Assembly (NCBI GenBank): GCA_005239435.1
Contig: ML241305.1
Coordinates: 581,289 to 645,288 of the forward strand
DNA: 64,000 nucleotides
Origin: Halorussus salinisoli
Lineage (GTDB): Archaea; Halobacteriota; Halobacteria; Halobacteriales; Haladaptataceae
Direction of reading: 5' to 3'
Below are positions 51,640 through 60,471 of the stretch, one piece after another (position 1 is the first letter of the stretch; each line of letters opens with the position of its first letter). Made by a program: the position numbers and the translations under genes. The notes below the pieces were generated by a model. That model saw only the letters and a program-made list of their open reading frames with translations. It made no database searches and had not been told where the DNA came from.

Positions 51640-52355
51640 TGGCACTGCTGGAGATGGCGGACGTGAACGTCTACTACGGGAACAGCCACGTTCTGTTCGA
51701 CCTCTCGCTCGCCGTCGAGGAGAACGAGGTCGTCGTCCTACTCGGGCGGAACGGCGCTGGCAAGACCACGACGCTCCGGAGTATCGTCGGCACCGTGCCC
51801 CGCCGCGAGGGACACATTTCCTACCGCGACACCGACATCGTGGACGCGCAGGTCGACCGGATTAGCAGGATGGGGGTGAAACTCGTCCCGGAGGACCGCC
51901 GGATATTCCCGACGCTGACCGTCGAGGAGAACCTGCAGGTCGCGGCCGAGACCGCCGTGGACCCCCGGCCGGTCGAGGAGATGTACGAGATATTCCCGAC
52001 GCTCGACGACCTGCGGGACAGCCGAGGCCGGGACCTCTCCGGCGGCGAGCAGCAGATGCTCTCGGTCGGCCGAGCGCTCGTCCAGAACCCCGACCTCCTC
52101 CTGTTGGACGAACCGACAGAGGGGCTCGCGCCGGTCATCGTCGAAGACCTGCGGCGGGTGTTCGAGGAAATCGTCGAGGAGGACGTGACCGTCCTGCTGA
52201 CCGAGCAGAACGTCCAGTTCGCGCTGGACCTCGCCGAGCGCGCCTACGTCATCGAGAAGGGGTCGAACGTCTGGGACGGCAGCGTGCCCGAACTCCGCGA
52301 GCGCGACGACCTGCTGGAGGAGTACCTCTCGGTCTCCGTCGCCGAGTCGGACTGA
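51639..52355 (+). CDS. ABC importer ATPase, LivF type, system 2
   Basis: A 238-residue ATPase with Walker A GRNGAGKTT, signature LSGGEQQMLSVGRALV and Walker B LLLLDEPTEGLAP. The ATG overlaps the LivG stop (TGATG); the GTG directly before would add one residue. It is the last gene of the operon; it converges on the SDR gene, eight bases away. Confidence 0.92.
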   Translation: MALLEMADVNVYYGNSHVLFDLSLAVEENEVVVLLGRNGAGKTTTLRSIVGTVPRREGHISYRDTDIVDAQVDRISRMGVKLVPEDRRIFPTLTVEENLQVAAETAVDPRPVEEMYEIFPTLDDLRDSRGRDLSGGEQQMLSVGRALVQNPDLLLLDEPTEGLAPVIVEDLRRVFEEIVEEDVTVLLTEQNVQFALDLAERAYVIEKGSNVWDGSVPELRERDDLLEEYLSVSVAESD

Positions 52356-52363
52356 CTCGTGAC

Positions 52364-53134
52364 TCAGCGCGCGGTCCACCCGCCGTCCACGGTGAGGCAC
52401 TCGCCGGTGACGAACGAGGCGGCGTCGCTGGCGAGGAAAATGGCGGGACCCGCGATCTCCTCGGGGTCGGCGAACCGGGCCATCGGCGTCCGGTCGACGA
52501 TGGACTGGCGGAGACGTTCGTTCTCCCGGAGTTCCTCGGTGAGGTCGGTTCGCACGTACCCCGGCGCGAGCGCGTTGACCCGCACGTCCGGGGCCCAGTC
52601 GAGCGCCATGCTCTTGGTCAGGCCGACGAGGCCGTGCTTCGAAGCGACGTAGGGGTGCTGGCGGGGCAGGCCCACGACCCCGCCGACGCTGGCGACGTTT
52701 ATCAGCGTCCCGTCGCGCTCCGCAAGCGACTCGGCCGCCGCCCGCGCACAGCGGAACGCTCCGCGGAGATTCACGTCCGTCGTGAACTCGAACGCCTCGT
52801 CGTCGATATCCTCTGGCGGTCCCAGCGCGGCGTCGGGGTTGACGCCCGCGTTGTTCACCACTGCGTCCACTCCTCCGAGTTCGTCTTCGACCCGCTCGAA
52901 CAGATTCCGAATCGACCCCTCGTCGGTCACGTCGGTCGGATGGACGACCGACGTCGCCCCGCGGTCGCGCACGTCCGTGACGGCGTCCTCGACCGCCGCT
53001 TCGGTGCGGGAGGTCGGCACCACGTCGGCCCCGGCGTCTGCGAACCCTCTGGTGATGGCGCGGCCGATGCCGCGGGTACCCCCGGTGACGACGGCGACGG
53101 TTCCCGAGAGGTCGAAGGCGTCGAGGTCTGGCAT
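52364..53134 (-). CDS. Short-chain dehydrogenase/reductase (FabG-like)
   Basis: A 256-residue classical SDR. The cofactor motif TGGTRGIG is at about 18-25, NNAG is near 95, the catalytic Ser lies in LINVASVGGVVG and Tyr/Lys in YVASK. It ends VTGECLTVDGGW, as do 3-oxoacyl reductases. It probably interconverts a 3- or 4-oxoacyl-CoA and hydroxyacyl-CoA with NAD(P). It ends next to the second importer operon and is near the kinase/ACAD pair, so a role in the same hydroxy-acid pathway is possible. Confidence 0.9.
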   Translation of the reverse strand: MPDLDAFDLSGTVAVVTGGTRGIGRAITRGFADAGADVVPTSRTEAAVEDAVTDVRDRGATSVVHPTDVTDEGSIRNLFERVEDELGGVDAVVNNAGVNPDAALGPPEDIDDEAFEFTTDVNLRGAFRCARAAAESLAERDGTLINVASVGGVVGLPRQHPYVASKHGLVGLTKSMALDWAPDVRVNALAPGYVRTDLTEELRENERLRQSIVDRTPMARFADPEEIAGPAIFLASDAASFVTGECLTVDGGWTAR

Positions 53135-53490
53135 GGTATCCGGAGAGGACGCGCGACGGCAAAACGATTGGGTCGCACTGCGGAACCGTATTCGGTACCG
53201 CGGCAGGCCGACCGGACCGCTGTGGACGACCGGCCGACCAGTCCACCGGAGACGACCGACCGAACAGACCGCCGTGGGTGGATAGAGGGGCCGCTGGCGT
53301 TCACTTCGGCCACCTCCGCCGGCTCTGTTCAGCGCGCGCAGGTCTGCACGCTCATGGGGATTATCGTCGCACGTCATGGGTTCTCGCGACAGGTTCCGAC
53401 GTGATCTAGCGACAGTACCCTCATTCCGGTCGATGAATCTCCGAATCCCTACGATACTCCCTATCAGTTACGCTGTGTCCGGGTGACTGT
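53135..53490. other. Gene-free stretch upstream of the SDR gene
   Basis: No gene is recognised in either direction; open frames on both strands are effects of high GC. It should contain the promoter of the leftward SDR gene near 53160 and the 3' end of the next leftward gene near 53480. Confidence 0.4.
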
Positions 53491-53847
53491 CTACGCGAGA
53501 GGCTCGACACGAAACACGTAGTCAGCATAGGCCTTATCGAGGTTCGTAGGACTCTCTTCGGCAGTATGCTCTGTGCATAAGAAGGCTTCCGCCTCGACGG
53601 CGCCGTGGCCGGTTTCTTCCTGATATCGTTCGAGGACGACGAACGTCGCGGGTTCGTCGCAGCCACGACGATGACACTTCCGAGGCGAGTCTGAGGGTTC
53701 GCCCTCTTCACGTCGAGTTTCGTCCTGCCCGTCGCGTGGTGGTTCGGTTTCGTCGGCACGCTCGCGCGACTCTTCGATCTCCCGCTCTCGCTGGCGATTC
53801 TCTGTGTCACGGGCTTGCTTGTCTCGGCTCTTCTTCGTGTCTGCCAT
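53491..53847 (-). CDS. Conserved haloarchaeal protein with zinc-like cysteines
   Basis: A 118-residue protein. The first 55 residues are highly charged and helical (KKSRDKQARDTENRQRERE). A compact domain follows with C58-x4-C63 (CHRRGCDEPATFVVLERY) and C91-x2-H94 (FLCTEHT), a likely zinc site. It is similar to small haloarchaeal zinc proteins of unknown role. It is monocistronic in an AT-richer patch. Confidence 0.55.
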   Translation of the reverse strand: MADTKKSRDKQARDTENRQREREIEESRERADETEPPRDGQDETRREEGEPSDSPRKCHRRGCDEPATFVVLERYQEETGHGAVEAEAFLCTEHTAEESPTNLDKAYADYVFRVEPLA

Positions 53848-54270
53848 TCTGTAACAGAGGAGAATGAGAGTGATAACGTTGTGGTCGCTATGCGGTATGA
53901 CATCGAAAACGCGTTGATACCCGGGCCAGAGCGGCTATCTCGATCGGAAAGAGAACGGTGAATACGCGCCCTGTATTCAGCACGCAATTTCTACCAGCCA
54001 CGAGGGAGGTTACTGCCGGATGTGATACATTCGTGTTCTGTATTGCTCACAGCCGATTCGCTCCTCTTGGAAGGTGAGGGTTCCAACAAAGACTCTACCC
54101 TCGCTCGGTGGTGGTTCTCGCCGCGTCCCGATTTCGTAGCGAACGGGTGAAAACTCGAAAATCCCGTAAACTCGACGCTACCGTTCGCACATCAATCGGG
54201 GAGACAACTACACCGTTCCAAGAACAACCATAACATTCCTAAAAGAAACGATTTACCATCCCTAAACAGC
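53848..54270. other. AT-richer gene-free region
   Basis: No gene is seen. Near 54225-54270 two similar AT-rich strings occur (ACATTCCTAAAAG and CCATCCCTAAACAG), probably near the 3' end of the kinase transcript. The right side of the region lies downstream of the kinase gene and the left side upstream of the zinc protein. Confidence 0.35.
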
Positions 54271-55392
54271 TCACAGCGGTTCCTCGCCGTCGATGATTCG
54301 CTTCGCGCGCCGAGCGAGGGCGGGGACCCGCTGTTCCATGAGCGGATACAATGGGTCGTCGCTGTTGCCCTCGAGGTGCCGCCGGTAGAACATCTCGCCC
54401 AGCGCGGCGAGTTTGTACACCGCGAGCGCCCGGTAGAACCGGTCGTGGTCGTACTCGATGCCGGTCGCCCGCTCGTATCGCTCGACGAGTTCCCGCCGAG
54501 TCGGATACCCCTCGGCCTCCATGAACGTGGCCGTCAGTTCGGGCGTGGCGGGGTCCGGGTCGCCGGGGTCGCGCCAGTACGAGAGCATCCAGCCGAGGTC
54601 GGCCAGCGGGTCGCCGAGCGTCGCCATCTCCCAGTCGAACACCGCGGCCAGTTCGGGCGGCGTGCCCGGCGCGAACATCACGTTGTCGAGTTTGTAGTCG
54701 CCGTGGACCAGCGCGTGGTCGTGGTCGCTCGGGCAGTTGTCCGCGAGCCAGTCGCCGACCTCCCGTAGCTCCGGCACCGTTCGCTCGTCGGCGGTCCGCT
54801 CGGAGGCCCAGTGGAGTTGCTCGGTCCAGCGCTCGACCTGTCGCTCGGTGTACCCCGGCGGATGGCCGAACTCGCCGAGACCCGCGTCGTCGTAGTCGAG
54901 CGCGTGAATCGCCGCGAGCGTGTCCACCAACTCCTCGCCGATTCGGCGGTGGGCGTCGGGCGTCCCGAAGCGGTCCGGTTCGCCGTCCCGGAGAACGTCG
55001 CCCTCGACTCGACCCATCACGTAGAAGTCGCTCCCGACGACCGAGTGGTCCTCGCAGGCCAGTACGGTCCGCGGAACCGGAACGTCGGTGTCCTGTAGCG
55101 CGTCCATCACCCGGTACTCCCGCAACACGTCGTGGGCGGTGTCGGCCGTCTCACCGGGCGGTGGCCGCCGAACGACGAGTTCTCGGTCGCCCCACGTCAC
55201 GAACAGCGTCTCGTTGGAGTGGCCCTCCGGGTGGTGTCGGACGGCGTACTCTTCGACCGTTCCCAACCGCTCGGCGAGGTAGTCCCGGAGCGCGTTCCGG
55301 TCGACGAGTCGTTCGAAGTAGTCGGACTCGTCCTCGGTCGTGGAATCGTCGCGTTCGTCCTCGGTCGTGGCGTCGCGTTCGTCCTCGGTCAT
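54271..55392 (-). CDS. APH-type phosphotransferase (ACAD10/11 kinase-like)
   Basis: A 373-residue aminoglycoside-phosphotransferase-fold kinase. The phosphate loop region is HPEGHSNETLFVTW (54-67), followed by VVRRPPPG (73-80), the catalytic loop H230-G-D232 with N237 in LVHGDYKLDNVMF, and the metal-binding D253 in VFDWEMATLGDP. These are the features of the kinase half of ACAD10/ACAD11 and of bacterial LvaA, which phosphorylate the hydroxyl of 4-hydroxyacyl-CoA. The acidic N-terminal 25 residues contain a TEDERD repeat. It is divergent from an ACAD10/11-like acyl-CoA dehydrogenase 170 bases away, which supports a joint role. The specific substrate is inferred. Confidence 0.85.
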   Translation of the reverse strand: MTEDERDATTEDERDDSTTEDESDYFERLVDRNALRDYLAERLGTVEEYAVRHHPEGHSNETLFVTWGDRELVVRRPPPGETADTAHDVLREYRVMDALQDTDVPVPRTVLACEDHSVVGSDFYVMGRVEGDVLRDGEPDRFGTPDAHRRIGEELVDTLAAIHALDYDDAGLGEFGHPPGYTERQVERWTEQLHWASERTADERTVPELREVGDWLADNCPSDHDHALVHGDYKLDNVMFAPGTPPELAAVFDWEMATLGDPLADLGWMLSYWRDPGDPDPATPELTATFMEAEGYPTRRELVERYERATGIEYDHDRFYRALAVYKLAALGEMFYRRHLEGNSDDPLYPLMEQRVPALARRAKRIIDGEEPL

Positions 55393-55561
55393 GGGTTCGT
55401 CCTTCCGGGTTCGGTCGGTCGGCGGTTTCGCCGGACCGCCGCGCAACGTCGCGTCGGCCCGCGGCTTCTCACGTCAGTTGTACGGATAACTCCGGTATAG
55501 AACTTACGAGGGAAATAGAATCGGGGAAATTCTTTTACATCGTTGCGGAGAGTGTGGTGAT

Positions 55562-56779
55562 ATGGAGTACGACGACCCCCGACGAGGGCGAGAAGTCGCC
55601 GAACGCGTCCGGACCTTCGTCCGGGAGGAGGTCCTCCCGGTCGAACGGAACCGCCTCGGCGAGGGGCCGGTCTCCGACGAGACGGTCCGCGAACTCCGCG
55701 AGGCGGCGAGGGAGTACGACGTGTACGCGCCACAGATTCCCGAGGAGTACGGCGGCATGGGGATGGGATTCCGCGAGATGCTCCCCGTCTTCGAGGCGGC
55801 CGGGCGGAGTCTGCTCGGCCCCACCGCCGTCCGGGTCGACGCGCCGGACGAGGGCAACATGCACACGCTCGAACTCGTCGGAACCGACGAGCAGAAAGAC
55901 CGATGGCTCGGGCCGCTGGTCGAGGGCGAGGCCAGGTCGGGATTCTCGATGACCGAACCCGCACCGGGCGCGGGGTCGGACCCCAAGATGATTCGGACCA
56001 CGGCCGAGAAGGAGGGCGACGAGTGGGTCATCGACGGCCACAAGTGGTGGACGACGCAGGGGAGCGAGGCCGACGTGCTACTGGTGATGGCGCGGACCGA
56101 CGAGGACGCTCACCCCTACGAAGGCTGTTCCATCTTCCTCGTTCCCGCCGACACTCCGGGCGTGGAGGTAGTCCGAGACATCCCGCACGTCGGCGGCGCA
56201 GTCACCGGGATGAGTCACGCGGAAATCCGGTACGACGACGTTCGCGTTCCGGAAGAGAACCTGCTCGGCGAGGAGAACGCGGGGTTCGCCATCGCCCAAC
56301 AGCGCCTCGGCCCGGCCCGACTCACCCACTGCATGCGCTACTCGGGCATGGCCGAGCGCGCGCTCGACATCGCGAAGGCGTACGCCGACGAGCGCCGAGC
56401 GTTCGACGGCCCGCTCTCGGAGAAGCAGGCGATACGGTTCGAGGTCGCCGAGACCGAGATGCGCCTCCACGCCGTCCGGACGATGGTCAGGCACGCCGCC
56501 CGCCAAATCGCGGCCGGGGAGCAGGCCCGCGTCGCGGTGGCGACGAGCAAGGTGTTCGCCGCGAACGTCGTTCAGGACGCCATCGACACGGCCGTCCAGA
56601 TATGCGGCGGGAACGGCATCGGCAAGGACCTCCCGCTCGCGGACTTCTACGAGAACGTCCGCCAGTTCCGCATCGTGGACGGGGCGGACGAAGTTCACAA
56701 GCGAGTCATCGCCAGACGGGCGTTCGAGGACCTGAACCCGAGCGAAGTCGAACACCTGACCCAGTTCGACGGCGAGTAG
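55562..56779 (+). CDS. Acyl-CoA dehydrogenase, ACAD10/11-like
   Basis: A 405-residue flavoenzyme. FAD and substrate segments are GFSMTEPAPGAGSDPKMIRT and HKWWTTQGSEADVLLVMART. Near the C-terminus it reads FRIVDGADEVHKRVIARRAF: the usual YEGT glutamate motif of short-chain dehydrogenases is replaced by the DGxDEVH form found in ACAD10/11 and LvaC relatives. It probably acts on phosphorylated 4-hydroxyacyl-CoA or on branched long-chain acyl-CoA. A TCTTTTACA box lies about 30 bases before the ATG. It is divergent from the kinase gene. Confidence 0.9.
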   Translation: MEYDDPRRGREVAERVRTFVREEVLPVERNRLGEGPVSDETVRELREAAREYDVYAPQIPEEYGGMGMGFREMLPVFEAAGRSLLGPTAVRVDAPDEGNMHTLELVGTDEQKDRWLGPLVEGEARSGFSMTEPAPGAGSDPKMIRTTAEKEGDEWVIDGHKWWTTQGSEADVLLVMARTDEDAHPYEGCSIFLVPADTPGVEVVRDIPHVGGAVTGMSHAEIRYDDVRVPEENLLGEENAGFAIAQQRLGPARLTHCMRYSGMAERALDIAKAYADERRAFDGPLSEKQAIRFEVAETEMRLHAVRTMVRHAARQIAAGEQARVAVATSKVFAANVVQDAIDTAVQICGGNGIGKDLPLADFYENVRQFRIVDGADEVHKRVIARRAFEDLNPSEVEHLTQFDGE

Positions 56780-56910
56780 CGTCGGCGCTCGGGGGCGTCT
56801 CCGTCGGCGAAAGCCGAGAAATTATATATAAATCTTTTCCACAGTTGCGGCGGTCACAACTCCGGGTTCCCTTATACGGACGTACGGTTCGACGGTCAAG
56901 ATAGAACGCC

Positions 56911-57012
56911 ATGAGAACCGAGTATCGCTCTCTCGACTCGACACGCGGCGGTACAGTACGGAGACAGCACCGGCACCCGATCGGCGTATATCAGGAGCGC
57001 GTCGAAAGATGA
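56911..57012 (+). CDS. Possible 33-residue leader peptide upstream of the exporter
   Basis: An ATG frame ending in AGATGA so that its stop overlaps the exporter ATG. The sequence is basic (RTEYRSLDSTRGGTVRRQHR), unlike haloarchaeal proteins, and codon use is not typical, so it may be chance. A CTTATACGG box lies about 40 bases before it, and a second GTATATCA box lies directly before the exporter start. Confidence 0.25.
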   Translation: MRTEYRSLDSTRGGTVRRQHRHPIGVYQERVER

Positions 57013-59525
57013 AAGAGCTGTTCTCGACGTTGGCCCGGTTCGTCACGGCACACAACCGCCTCGTCGTCGTCGTCATGCTCCTGTTGACGGCCGGAGTTGG
57101 CGCTGGGGTCACGCAACTCCAGTTAGCGAGCGACGCGACGGGGAGCGAGGCCATCGGCGACACGGAGGTCGCACAGAAGCAGGAGTACGTCCAGACCCAC
57201 TACGGCGGCCGGAACGAGCGGAACGGAACGCCGGCGGCCGTCTACGTCAGGGACGACGGCGGCAACGTCCTCTCGAAGGAGTCACTGCTGGAATCGCTCC
57301 GATACCAGCAGTCGGTCGTCGAGAACGAGACGGTGGCGGCGGCGCTCCCCGACCGAGGCGGCGTCGTCGGCGTCTCGAACCTCGTCGCCAAGCGAGCGGC
57401 CGGGAGTCCGGACGCGACCCTCGACGAGCAGATAACGGCGCTCGAATCGGCGAGCGAGTCCGAGGTCGAACGGTACGTCGAACGGACCCTCACGAGCGAG
57501 TCGGCGCGCCAGTTGCTGCCCAGCGACTACGAACCCGGCACCGCGAGCGCGACGAGTCGCCGGATGGTCTTCCGGTTCGAGACCGAAACCGAAGGCGGTC
57601 CCCAGACGCAGGGCAGACCCGAGACCCGCGCGCTCTACGAACGCGCCCAGGAGACGCCCGGATACTTCACCATCGGCGCACACGCGCAGACCGTCTCGCT
57701 CGAACAGACCCAACAGGACACGTTCGAGTTGATACTCCCGGTCGCGCTCGCCGCCATCCTCGCGGTTCTGGTGTTCTCCTACCGCGACCTCGTGGACGTC
57801 TTCGTCGGGTTCACCGGCGTCGTCCTCTCGGTCGTCTGGATGTTCGGCATCCTCGGCTGGCTACAGGTCCCGGCCGGAATGACCCTCGTCATCGGTCCGG
57901 TCCTGATAATCGGACTGAGCGTCGACTACGGACTCCACGTGTTCATGCGGTACCGCGAGGAGCGCGGCGACGGCGAGGGCGTCCGTGAACCGATGGGTCG
58001 GTCGCTGTCGTCGGTCGCTGTCGCGATCGGACTCGTCACGATAACCACCGGCGTCGGCTTCATGTCGAACGCCACGAACGACTTCACCGTCATTCGGGAC
58101 CTGTCGGTCGGTATCACCCTCGGCGTCGTGTCGGCGTTCGTCATCTTCGTGACCGTCGTTCCGGCGCTGAAGGTGAGCATCGACGGGTTGCTCGAAGGGT
58201 ACGGGTTCGACCGACGAAAACGGCCGCTCGGGAAGACCCGACTCCTCGAACCGCTCCTGGGTAGCGGCGCCGACCTCGCGCGGAAGGCCGCGCCGCTCGT
58301 CGTCGTCGTCGCGCTCGTCGTCGGTGCGGCGGGCGGACTCGCGTGGAGCGACCTCGACCGCAAGTCGTTCCAGCAGGGCGACGGCGAGGTCGCTCAGTGG
58401 AAGCAGGACCTCCCCGAACCGTTCGCGTGGGGAGTCACCGAGTACGACGAGAACAGCGAGTTCGTGGACGACCGCTACCGGTCGGCCGACGAGAGCGACC
58501 GCCGGATGTCACAGGTGCTCGTGGAAGGCGACGTGACCGACCCGGAGACGCTCGAACGACTCGCCGAGGGTCGCCAGCGCGCGACCGACAGCGACGTCGT
58601 CTTCGAGCAGTCCGGGTCGGTTCCGTTCGTCGGCCCCGTCACGGTCATGCGGTCCGTGGCCGCCCGGGACGAGGAGTTCGCACGTACGCTCCGCGAGGCC
58701 GACACCGACGACGACGGCGTGCCCGACCGGAACCTCGAAGCGGTGTACGCCGCGCTCTACGACGCGGCCCCCGAACAGGCCAGTCGGGTCGTCGAGCGAA
58801 CCGACGGCGAGTACCGGTCGGTCCGGATGGTCGTTCCCATCGAACCGGACGCGAGTTACGAGGAGCAGGCCGACGAGATGCGTGACGTCGCGGCCGCCGT
58901 CGACGACGGCGAGACGCTCACCGCGACGGCCGTCGGGGCGGCGACGGTGAACGCGGCCGAGTCGGCCCAGACGGCCGAGAGCATCCTGACCACCCTCGTC
59001 GTCGCACTCGCGGCGGTCTTCGTCATGCTGATGGTCGTCTACCGGATTGCGGAGGGAAGCGCGTCGCTCGGCGCGATAACGGTGATTCCGATCGCACTGG
59101 TCACCGCGCTCGTCGTCGGCGGTATGTACATCCTCGACGTCCCCCTGACGCTGTTCACGTCGCTCCTGATGAGCCTCGTCGTCGGACTCGGCATCGACTA
59201 CAACATCCACGTCAGCGACCGGTTCGCTCAAGAACTCGACCGAGGCCGGGACGCCTACCTGGCGCTCCGCGAGGCCGTCACCGGGACCGGCGGCGCACTG
59301 CTCGGTAGCACGCTCACCTCGACCGGCGCGTTCAGCGCGCTCCTGCTGTCGCCCTCGCCGCAACTCCGGAGTTTCGGCACGCTCGTCGTGCTGGCGCTGA
59401 CGCTCTCGTTCGTCGTGAGCATCTTCGTCCTGCCGAGTCTGCTGTTCGTGTGGACGCGGTACGTCCACGCGAGCGCCGACGCCGAGTCGAGTTCGGGTGC
59501 CACGCCCGCCGGACACCAGGACTGA
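57009..59525 (+). CDS. RND/MMPL-family exporter
   Basis: An 838-residue membrane protein with two repeats of one helix, a large extracytoplasmic loop and five or six helices. The conserved intramembrane segments are VLIIGLSVDYGLHVFMRYREERGDG in the first half and SLVVGLGIDYNIHVSDRFAQELDRGR in the second; the Asp in each is the likely proton-relay residue. The fold is that of MMPL/HpnN/SSD-type transporters of lipids or hydrophobic compounds driven by ion gradients. Haloarchaea use several; the cargo is unknown. Length is normal for the archaeal form. Confidence 0.9.
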   Translation: MKELFSTLARFVTAHNRLVVVVMLLLTAGVGAGVTQLQLASDATGSEAIGDTEVAQKQEYVQTHYGGRNERNGTPAAVYVRDDGGNVLSKESLLESLRYQQSVVENETVAAALPDRGGVVGVSNLVAKRAAGSPDATLDEQITALESASESEVERYVERTLTSESARQLLPSDYEPGTASATSRRMVFRFETETEGGPQTQGRPETRALYERAQETPGYFTIGAHAQTVSLEQTQQDTFELILPVALAAILAVLVFSYRDLVDVFVGFTGVVLSVVWMFGILGWLQVPAGMTLVIGPVLIIGLSVDYGLHVFMRYREERGDGEGVREPMGRSLSSVAVAIGLVTITTGVGFMSNATNDFTVIRDLSVGITLGVVSAFVIFVTVVPALKVSIDGLLEGYGFDRRKRPLGKTRLLEPLLGSGADLARKAAPLVVVVALVVGAAGGLAWSDLDRKSFQQGDGEVAQWKQDLPEPFAWGVTEYDENSEFVDDRYRSADESDRRMSQVLVEGDVTDPETLERLAEGRQRATDSDVVFEQSGSVPFVGPVTVMRSVAARDEEFARTLREADTDDDGVPDRNLEAVYAALYDAAPEQASRVVERTDGEYRSVRMVVPIEPDASYEEQADEMRDVAAAVDDGETLTATAVGAATVNAAESAQTAESILTTLVVALAAVFVMLMVVYRIAEGSASLGAITVIPIALVTALVVGGMYILDVPLTLFTSLLMSLVVGLGIDYNIHVSDRFAQELDRGRDAYLALREAVTGTGGALLGSTLTSTGAFSALLLSPSPQLRSFGTLVVLALTLSFVVSIFVLPSLLFVWTRYVHASADAESSSGATPAGHQD

Positions 59526-59757
59526 CGTCGCTCTCGCGCTCTCTTCTCCTCTTCTGGCTCTCCCTTCGCTCCGTCGTTCTTCCACGCGGCCGACCCGGAA
59601 CCCCGTGCCGAGCGCCGCGGTGGTCTTGCCCTCGCCGTCGCTCGACCGGACCTGCACGAGACCGGACTCGTCGGGGGTCGATGGGTCGACGGGTCGATGC
59701 TGCCGTGGAGTGAACAGTTCCGTATCGTGACTCGCGTGAGTGGACTCCCGTCGTGGC

Positions 59758-60471
59758 TCAGGGTTCGAACACTACTGCGCGCCGGTCGGTCACGACTCCG
59801 TGGTCGGCGTCCGCGACCGACTCGGGAATCGTCGCGTCGGTCCCGTCGGCGTAGCGCGATTCGAGGCTCGCTCGCACCGCGTCCCGGACGCAGGCCCGCG
59901 CACAGGCCCCGACTTCGGTGGCGGTCCCGGTGAAGGGAACCTCCTCGCCCGCCGGGTCGCAGGCCGCAATCGCGGCGTCGCTGGTCGTGCCCGGAAAGCC
60001 GGTCTCGGCCAGCAGGGTCGCGGTCTTGGCTTCGACCGCCACCGCGAGCAGGTTCGCCAGCGCGCCCGCCGCGAGCGAGTGGTCGGTTCCGACGACGACG
60101 TTGACGGTGCCGACCGCGGAATCGGCGTCGTGCGACGCCGATTCCGCGGACTCGGCCGCGGGGTCCATCGGGAGCGCGGCCGGGTTCGAGATTCCAGCGG
60201 TCGCGACCGCCGAGACCGGGCCGCACCGCGCGCCGCGAGCGTGTCGCAACTCGACGCCCGTGAGCAGGGCGGGTCCGGGTTCGCCGAACCCGGCCGACTC
60301 GCGGCGCTCGGCGAGGTAAGCGTCGAGGTCGGTCCGGTCGAACTCCTCGGGAACCGAGACGTTGTAAGCCGCGTCGGCCGCCCAGCGCCCGCCCTCCCAT
60401 CCGGTCGAGAGCCAGCGTGCACCCTCGCGGCGAACCCGGAGGACGCCCTCGCGGACGGCCGTCTCAAACAC
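59758..60471 (-). CDS. cbiZ: Adenosylcobinamide amidohydrolase
   Basis: A 237-residue enzyme that cleaves the aminopropanol side chain of (pseudo)cobalamin-derived cobinamide to give cobyric acid for salvage. Family segments: WLSTGWEGGRWAADAAYNVSVP, LLTGVELRHARGARCGPVSAVATAGISNP, VNVVVGTDHSLAAGALANLLAVAVEAKTATL, and CDPAGEEVPFTGTATEVG. It is the last gene of the cobamide operon, overlapping cobD by eight bases. About 230 bases of gene-free sequence follow before the exporter's end. Confidence 0.92.
   Translation of the reverse strand: MFETAVREGVLRVRREGARWLSTGWEGGRWAADAAYNVSVPEEFDRTDLDAYLAERRESAGFGEPGPALLTGVELRHARGARCGPVSAVATAGISNPAALPMDPAAESAESASHDADSAVGTVNVVVGTDHSLAAGALANLLAVAVEAKTATLLAETGFPGTTSDAAIAACDPAGEEVPFTGTATEVGACARACVRDAVRASLESRYADGTDATIPESVADADHGVVTDRRAVVFEP

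Noticed and set aside
59526-59757. Gene between the exporter and cbiZ
   Set aside because: The 230-base gap has only GC-driven open frames on both strands and no family features.
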